10,000 nucleotides of DNA, taken from contig JAIWNO010000097.1 in NCBI GenBank assembly GCA_020216785.1, positions 1-10,000 of the forward strand, given 5' to 3'. Source of the DNA: Desulfomonile sp. GTDB lineage: Bacteria > Desulfobacterota > Desulfomonilia > Desulfomonilales > Desulfomonilaceae. The notes beneath the pieces are model-generated. The model was given only the letters and a program-made list of their open reading frames with translations, had not been told where the DNA came from and made no database searches. This document shows, one piece after another, positions 6,020 through 10,000 of the stretch; position 1 is the stretch's first letter, and every line of letters begins with the position of its first letter. Both the position numbers and the translations under genes were made by a program.

Positions 6020-7117
6020 TTATCCGGTGAATTGCCTACCTTGCGCACGCGAGGCCACATACAGCCTGACCTCATCCGGATCGCACGGGACCATCGAAGA
6101 CGCGTAACGCTCTTGCACCGCCTGAATTCGCTTGAGGGATTGATCGAGCCGATCGGGTTGTATTCGACCCTCTTTGACCGCACCGTACAGGCCGGCCTGC
6201 GCGGCGAGCGCCCGTGAAGGGTCATTACAGACCAGCAGGAGGTCTGCGCCCGCAGCAACGGCAAGCTCCACACACTCTCCGGGAGACCATCCGTCCGCGA
6301 CCGCGTACATGTCCAGATCGTCGGTCGCGACCACGCCCGCGAACCCCAGCGATTCTCTCAGATATCCTCGTATATGCGCGGGGGAAAGCGTTGCCGGGTA
6401 ATCAGGATCGATCGCGGGATAGACCACGTGCGCGGTCATCGTCATGTCCACTTGCGCAGCGATCGCCTCTCGAAACGGCACGAGGTCAATCTGCTCCAGC
6501 GTCGCACGGTCCCGACGGTCCACCGGCAAGGCCTTGTGAGAATCAACGGTGGTGCCGCCATGGCCGGGAAAGTGTTTGCAGCAGGTAATGACGCCGGCTG
6601 ATCGCATGGTTTCGATCACGACCCGCCCGAGGCGGCTGACCACAGCCGGGTCGGACCCGAACGAGCGGTCGCCGATGACCGAGTCTGGGGCCGCGTCGGC
6701 CGAATTCAGCACGTCCAGCACCGGGACAAAATCCAGGTTGAAGCCGGCAAGTCTCAGTTCATGCGCGGTCACGCGGGCGAATTCCCGAACCGCGGACTCC
6801 GGGTCGGGTGATCGGGCAAGCTCCAGTGCAGGTGGAAACACCGTAAACGGTTCCCGAAGGCGAGCGACTCTACCACCCTCTTGATCGACTGCAATGAACC
6901 ACGGCTTCCCAAGTCGCGTTTGAGCGTACTCCTGAAGCGCGCGGCTGAGCCGCGCGACCTGGACTGGATCTTCAACGTTCCTCTTGAAGAGAATTACTCC
7001 CGCCGGGTTCATTTCATCGAGGAAGTCGCGGGCTTCGCTGTCGAGTTCCGTGCCGCGGAACCCAACGAGGAAGAAAGCGCCCACATCTCGCTGATTCTGA
7101 CAGGTTCGGCTGTTCAT
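6020..7117 (-). CDS. nagZ: Beta-N-acetylhexosaminidase (glycoside hydrolase family 3)
   Basis: NagZ removes N-acetylglucosamine from 1,6-anhydro-muropeptides in peptidoglycan recycling, usually in the cytoplasm. From ATG 7117 it has 365 residues, a normal length for a single-domain NagZ. Family motifs are intact: GFRG near the N-terminus, DQEGGRV (78-84), and the catalytic loop KHFPGHGGTTVDSH (181-194) with the acid/base Asp192-His194 pair. TDDLDM (265-270) contains the nucleophile Asp. No signal peptide is visible. The frame stays open 64 codons further upstream, but that part overlaps ccsB and lacks family features; ATG 7117 precedes the first homologous strand (DVGAFFLVGF). No clear Shine-Dalgarno is seen, so translation may depend on coupling to ccsB, which ends 41 bp upstream. 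The resB-ccsB-nagZ arrangement is functionally mixed and probably just co-transcription. Confidence 0.92.
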   Translation of the reverse strand: MNSRTCQNQRDVGAFFLVGFRGTELDSEARDFLDEMNPAGVILFKRNVEDPVQVARLSRALQEYAQTRLGKPWFIAVDQEGGRVARLREPFTVFPPALELARSPDPESAVREFARVTAHELRLAGFNLDFVPVLDVLNSADAAPDSVIGDRSFGSDPAVVSRLGRVVIETMRSAGVITCCKHFPGHGGTTVDSHKALPVDRRDRATLEQIDLVPFREAIAAQVDMTMTAHVVYPAIDPDYPATLSPAHIRGYLRESLGFAGVVATDDLDMYAVADGWSPGECVELAVAAGADLLLVCNDPSRALAAQAGLYGAVKEGRIQPDRLDQSLKRIQAVQERYASSMVPCDPDEVRLYVASRAQGRQFTG

Positions 7118-7158
7118 CGTGGGGCCCGATTCAAAAGACTGCTTGATCTCAGCGGACG

Positions 7159-7977
7159 CTACAAATAGCTGTGCAGACCAGGTAAGTAATTGACGCCGAA
7201 GTACGTGAAGAGCACCGCAGCGAACCCCAGGAGGGAAAGATAAGCTGACCGGCTCCCTGACCAGCCGCGCGCGAGGCGGGCGTGCAAGAACGCCGCGTAC
7301 ACCAGCCACGTAATCAGGGACCAGGTTTCCTTGGGGTCCCAGGACCAGTAGCTACCCCACGCATAGTCGGCCCACGCGGCCCCCGTGACGATCCCGATGG
7401 TCAGCAGCGGAAAACCCACGAGGACCGCCTTGTACACGATCTCGTCAAGGATGTCCCCGCCGCGAGAGGGCTTCGCCGACGGATTCGATCTTCGAAGTAT
7501 CAGGAGCAGCACCGCAGCCCCGAACGACACAGCGAACCCCGCATAACCGAGAAAACAGGTGATTACATGCGCTACGAGCCAATTTGACTGAAGGGCTGGG
7601 ATGAGGGGCTTGATGCTCCGATCCAACAGGAACGAATAGGCCATAATCAGAAATGTTGGGGGCAATCCGATGACCACGATCAGGTCTGCGCCGTACCGAT
7701 AGCGCACCAGAATGAGCGCCAGTCCTATGGACCAAGCAAAAAAGATGAGCGATTCGTAAAGGTTGGAAAGCGGGGCGTGGCCGATACCCATCTGGTATGA
7801 TTCGACCCACCGCAATCCAATTGCCGCTGTGTGAAGCAACCACACCAATATGAGTGCCCCAAAGGCTGCTTTCCGTAGGATCGAGCCTTGCGGACTGGCG
7901 ATAGTGGCCACAAGTGCCAGGACCCCGCAGGCCAGGTACCCGAACGTCGCATACGTGGTCAATTCAACATTCGTCAT
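7159..7977 (-). CDS. ccsB: Cytochrome c biogenesis protein CcsB (ResC/CcsA family)
   Basis: Integral membrane haem-handling subunit of System II cytochrome c maturation. With ResB it exports haem and attaches it to CxxCH motifs of apocytochromes c in the periplasm. From ATG 7977 it has 272 residues with about eight hydrophobic segments. The family WWD signature is complete: WGSYWSWD at 207-214, continuing PKETWSLITWLVYAAFLHAR. Conserved histidines expected as haem ligands are visible: His49 (WLLHT), His137 (NWLVAHV), His232 (FLHAR) and His269 in the closing GVNYLPGLHSYL. The frame is open 56 codons further upstream, but that part overlaps resB and is Arg-rich, so ATG 7977 is chosen although its ribosome binding site is weak. 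It follows resB by 46 bp. The same protein is called CcsA in plastids and ResC in Bacillus. Confidence 0.94.
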   Translation of the reverse strand: MTNVELTTYATFGYLACGVLALVATIASPQGSILRKAAFGALILVWLLHTAAIGLRWVESYQMGIGHAPLSNLYESLIFFAWSIGLALILVRYRYGADLIVVIGLPPTFLIMAYSFLLDRSIKPLIPALQSNWLVAHVITCFLGYAGFAVSFGAAVLLLILRRSNPSAKPSRGGDILDEIVYKAVLVGFPLLTIGIVTGAAWADYAWGSYWSWDPKETWSLITWLVYAAFLHARLARGWSGSRSAYLSLLGFAAVLFTYFGVNYLPGLHSYL

Positions 7978-8023
7978 GGTTCTGCCCAATAGTTTCAGGC
8001 GGAGGACCGCCCGGCTGAATAAA

Positions 8024-9370
8024 TTACTTCGGCGGCTCGCCAAGTGCTCCGCGAACGGTCTCTGCAATCTTTTCTCGGAACTCGCGGCGCATCCGCCGGC
8101 TACTCCCTGCAACCGAAAGGATGGTCCGGCCGCCGCGAGCCGCAATTTCCACGGTAAGCCTCCGGTGATTGGTGAAAAGCGTCAACCCAATGCCGATCAC
8201 GAGCACAATTGATCCGATCCAGACCAGCACCGACCCCGGATCATAACCGATCTGGAGCCCGGTTGCATACAAAGGGCGATATCCACGGAATCTGGCCTCC
8301 CACGCCCCGAGTTTCACCGCTTCGGCGTCTTTCTCGTACAACCAAAGCGTTTCGGTCTCACTGCCCGGCCGCTCCACTTTTATCTGAGCACCTGGGCCCC
8401 GGCCGGTCGTCCCCGGATCAAGCGCCACAAGCTGCACTTCGGGGCCGTCACCGGGCAGCTTGACCTTCTCACGTGGGCTCAGGACAATTTCCTCATCCTT
8501 CCTATCGGGCCCCGAGATGCAAATCGTAGCTTCCCGGACGCCTATTGTCCGGTAGTCGGATTGGTAGAGCGAAATGCCGCGATAAGTGAGGGGCTGGTTC
8601 ACCAAGATCCGGCCGTTCACTACCTCCCGGCCGTTTTCAATAAGGCGCACATCGCTGCGGAATTCTTTGGGCTCACCAGTGGGGTAGCGGGTGAGCGTGA
8701 ACCGCTCCACCGCGATCTCGAACGGCAAACGCCTTACTTGGTCGGAGGGTCGGAGGGTAAACTCGCTCCGCGTTTCTCCTTCTCGAAGAAGAATATGTCC
8801 TCGATAACCGTACATCAGCCCCACAAGGCCGCCAAAGATGATTGTCACAATCCCGATATGGATAAACGGAAATGCGAGCAAGTGGGCGCGGTGTCTCACC
8901 CATTCCAGTGTAAAGCCTCCCCCAGCCTTGGATTCCTGCCGGGGAGCGCCCATCATAGGGCGAACGGCCTCGAGCACCGTGGTCTTCACGTGGGAGACGG
9001 GTTGGGCGGTCTCGAAGTTAAGGTGGATAGACCTTTTTCGGGCGGAGTCCTTCCACTCGCTCATAAGAGCCGGAATTCGCTGCAAGAGGCAGGCAAGCAG
9101 GTTAACCGTGAGGAGCGTAAGCAGCAGCAAAAACCACCAGCTCCGGTACACGTTGTTGAGGTCCAGAATCGCTATGAGACGGAACACGAAAGGCGAAACG
9201 ACTCTGGACACCTGATCGAGCGAAGTTTCCTGCGGGACCACCGTTCCGACTATCGAGGCGCCCGCAAGGATAAAGAGCAGTACTACCGCGGTCCTGACAG
9301 AGGTGAAAAACGCGACGGTCTCGTCAAGGATTGAGAATTCTCGTGTGCGGCCGATAGGCGAATCACTCAT
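8024..9370 (-). CDS. resB: Cytochrome c biogenesis protein ResB (Ccs1 family)
   Basis: Membrane partner of CcsB in System II cytochrome c maturation. It presents the apocytochrome, with reduced thiols, to the haem channel. The protein has 448 residues. Membrane segments lie at about 26-46, 79-97, 162-188 and 380-400, with a large periplasmic domain at ~190-375 between the last two. Family motifs include the N-terminal FFTSVRTAVVLLFILAGASI helix and His171 in the third segment (PFIHIGI). VNQPLTYRGISLYQSDY (257-273) and DPGSVLVWIG at the start of the last helix also fit, followed by the cytoplasmic HRRLTVEI. The ~40-residue Arg-rich cytoplasmic tail is less typical. Start ATG 9370 agrees with the family N-terminus; its ribosome binding site is weak. 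It is the first gene of the minus-strand operon, and ccsB follows 46 bp downstream. Confidence 0.94.
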   Translation of the reverse strand: MSDSPIGRTREFSILDETVAFFTSVRTAVVLLFILAGASIVGTVVPQETSLDQVSRVVSPFVFRLIAILDLNNVYRSWWFLLLLTLLTVNLLACLLQRIPALMSEWKDSARKRSIHLNFETAQPVSHVKTTVLEAVRPMMGAPRQESKAGGGFTLEWVRHRAHLLAFPFIHIGIVTIIFGGLVGLMYGYRGHILLREGETRSEFTLRPSDQVRRLPFEIAVERFTLTRYPTGEPKEFRSDVRLIENGREVVNGRILVNQPLTYRGISLYQSDYRTIGVREATICISGPDRKDEEIVLSPREKVKLPGDGPEVQLVALDPGTTGRGPGAQIKVERPGSETETLWLYEKDAEAVKLGAWEARFRGYRPLYATGLQIGYDPGSVLVWIGSIVLVIGIGLTLFTNHRRLTVEIAARGGRTILSVAGSSRRMRREFREKIAETVRGALGEPPK

Positions 9371-9459
9371 GAAGTCTGTTCTCGAACCGAAGCTCCGCCA
9401 CGGCGAGCATCGGGATTCATCCTCGTATAGTCAAGCCTCTATTCCGAAAGCATTGGACG

Positions 9460-9489
9460 ACTATAGGCCCACGAGGCGCCTTGCGTCAA
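9460..9489 (-). promoter_or_regulatory. Candidate promoter of the resB-ccsB-nagZ operon
   Basis: On the minus strand TTGACG (9489-9484), an 18-bp spacer and TATAGT (9465-9460): 5 of 6 matches in each element. Transcription would start near 9453, about 83 nt before the resB ATG. A second TTGACT at 9434-9429 has only a poor -10 partner and is less likely. Confidence 0.5.
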
Positions 9490-9619
9490 GCGACCGATGT
9501 GTTTGGGTGGTGAGTAGATCCGACAATTCCTCAATGCGGCAATCACGGCTTCTCACCGGGGGGGCAAACGCGAAACGCGTACGACGGGCCGTCAATCGCT
9601 GAATATGACTTGCCAAGAT

Positions 9620-9652
9620 ATGGAGGCGTCGGGTAGGTTGCAGTACCTCCAT
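9620..9652. repeat. Inverted repeat before the right-edge gene
   Basis: ATGGAGG (9620-9626) and CCTCCAT (9646-9652) are perfectly complementary, separated by 19 bases that include GGTA pairable with TACC as an alternative stem. It ends 13 bases before the AAGGAG of the next gene. It could be an operator or an RNA hairpin in the leader. No U-tract follows, so it is not an intrinsic terminator. Confidence 0.35.
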
Positions 9653-9665
9653 TTCATGCTGTCTT

Positions 9666-9671
9666 AAGGAG
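9666..9671 (+). promoter_or_regulatory. Ribosome binding site of the right-edge gene
   Basis: AAGGAG seven bases upstream of GTG 9679. This spacing supports the GTG start of a gene whose end lies outside the window. Confidence 0.7.
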
Positions 9672-9678
9672 CGAGAAA

Positions 9679-10000
9679 GTGCTTGCTTTCATCGACGAGA
9701 GCTACCGCTCGGAAGGTACGGACAATCCCAAGACAACTTTCGGAGCCATCGTGGTCACTAGAGAACGGTATCGGGATCTTGATAAGGGCTTGTTTGAACT
9801 CAAGCAGCATTTTTTCAAGATTCAACGAGGCTTCGATTTGGAACTCAAAGGGAGACTACTGCTAAATGAGCGCAAAGTGATCATGCCAAAGAACCGTGAA
9901 TTCGTGAGACAGGTTCTAAGCCTCTTGAAAGAATACGATGTAGTCGTGTTGGCGGTGGTACAGGATGGGGTGCAGAGTATGCAACTACGAGGAGATGATT
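9679..10000 (+). CDS. DUF3800-like protein, N-terminal part (runs off the window)
   Basis: An open frame of 107 complete codons from GTG 9679 to the window edge, without a stop, preceded by a well-spaced AAGGAG. The translation begins MLAFIDESYRSEG, closely resembling the FIDESG opening of DUF3800 proteins. Further on, DLELKGRLLL at ~53-62 supplies the downstream acidic/Lys motif often seen in that family, and then the hydrophobic strand YDVVVLAVV. Asp6, Glu7 and Glu55 are candidates for acidic active-site residues. DUF3800 proteins are thought to have an RNase H-like fold, but their biochemical role is not settled. They are frequent in accessory and defence-related gene neighbourhoods. The codons use more A and T than the neighbouring resB, which would suit acquired DNA, but the sample is short. 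The family call rests on the N-terminal motifs only. Confidence 0.75.
   Translation, partial: MLAFIDESYRSEGTDNPKTTFGAIVVTRERYRDLDKGLFELKQHFFKIQRGFDLELKGRLLLNERKVIMPKNREFVRQVLSLLKEYDVVVLAVVQDGVQSMQLRGDD

Larger units (their letters stand above)
9371..9678. other. Divergent intergenic region between resB and the DUF3800-like gene
   Basis: About 308 bp without a supported gene; a 63-codon minus-strand frame (9461-9652) is Arg-rich and looks like chance. It contains the candidate resB promoter (9460-9489), a GGTGAG/CTCACC inverted repeat (9509-9514 and 9552-9557), a run of seven G near 9558-9564, the hairpin at 9620-9652 and the ribosome binding site of the right-edge gene. No strong plus-strand promoter is evident; TTGCCA at 9610-9615 lacks a good -10. 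Confidence 0.5.

Noticed and set aside
7118..7309. 64-residue upstream extension of nagZ
   Set aside because: Overlaps the end of ccsB, is Arg/Pro-rich and lacks family features; ATG 7117 sits just before the first conserved segment.
7978..8145. 56-residue upstream extension of ccsB
   Set aside because: Overlaps resB and is Arg-rich; ATG 7977 places the first membrane segment near the N-terminus as expected.
8561..9334. 257-codon plus-strand ORF
   Set aside because: Antisense to resB, which has clear family motifs; the product is charged and low complexity (His, Arg, Lys) with no domain.
9461..9652. 63-codon minus-strand ORF upstream of resB
   Set aside because: Arg/Thr/Leu-rich, no ribosome binding site, overlaps the candidate resB promoter and has no recognisable features.
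1..10000. tRNA, rRNA, CRISPR array, insertion sequence or phage integration site
   Set aside because: I looked in the intergenic stretches and found no cloverleaf, regularly spaced repeat, terminal inverted repeat or transposase/integrase-like reading frame.

Overview
The window looks like an ordinary chromosomal region of a moderately GC-rich, anaerobic, Gram-negative-type bacterium. Three things suggest this: a complete oxygen-sensitive class III (anaerobic) ribonucleotide reductase cluster, a System II (ResB/CcsB) cytochrome c maturation pair, and a NagZ-type peptidoglycan-recycling glycosidase. The combination fits a deltaproteobacterial (Desulfobacterota-like) anaerobe. That placement is an inference from gene content; no phylogenetic marker is present.

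Layout, left to right. Positions 1-192 hold no confident gene. A strong hairpin terminator at 193-216 closes a minus-strand gene (245-1120) for an exported, Pro/Ala/Lys-rich protein of unknown function. That gene is read from a candidate promoter near 1225-1253. Next to it, in the divergent intergenic region, lies a perfect 9-bp inverted repeat (1269-1287). A plus-strand promoter (1352-1380) serves a 149-residue protein of unknown function (1526-1975), which may have a small helix-turn-helix-like C-terminus. It is followed by a terminator at 2087-2114.

The centre is the operon nrdD (2408-4633), a small CGKC glutaredoxin-like redoxin (4694-4945) and nrdG (4958-5695). Its promoter has an NrdR-box-like palindrome in the -35/-10 spacer and a weaker second box 31 bp downstream. 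NrdG would install the glycyl radical on NrdD. The redoxin between them is probably the electron donor, so this class III enzyme is likely thiol-dependent rather than formate-dependent. The operon supplies dNTPs under anoxic conditions, with NrdR-type feedback on nucleotide levels.

The right half reads on the minus strand: resB (9370-8024), ccsB/resC (7977-7159), nagZ (7117-6020) and possibly a 51-codon ORF (6000-5845). A good candidate promoter lies at 9460-9489. ResB and CcsB form the haem delivery and ligation complex for periplasmic c-type cytochromes. NagZ acts in the cytoplasm on muropeptides and has no obvious functional link to them.

At the right edge, after about 300 bp without a confident gene, a plus-strand gene begins with GTG at 9679 and runs off the window. 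Its N-terminus (LAFIDES, then ELKG) resembles DUF3800 proteins. DUF3800 genes are often found in accessory or defence-related neighbourhoods, so the sequence beyond 10000 is the best place to look for something unusual. Inside the window I see no tRNA, rRNA, CRISPR array, insertion sequence or obvious novel multi-gene system.
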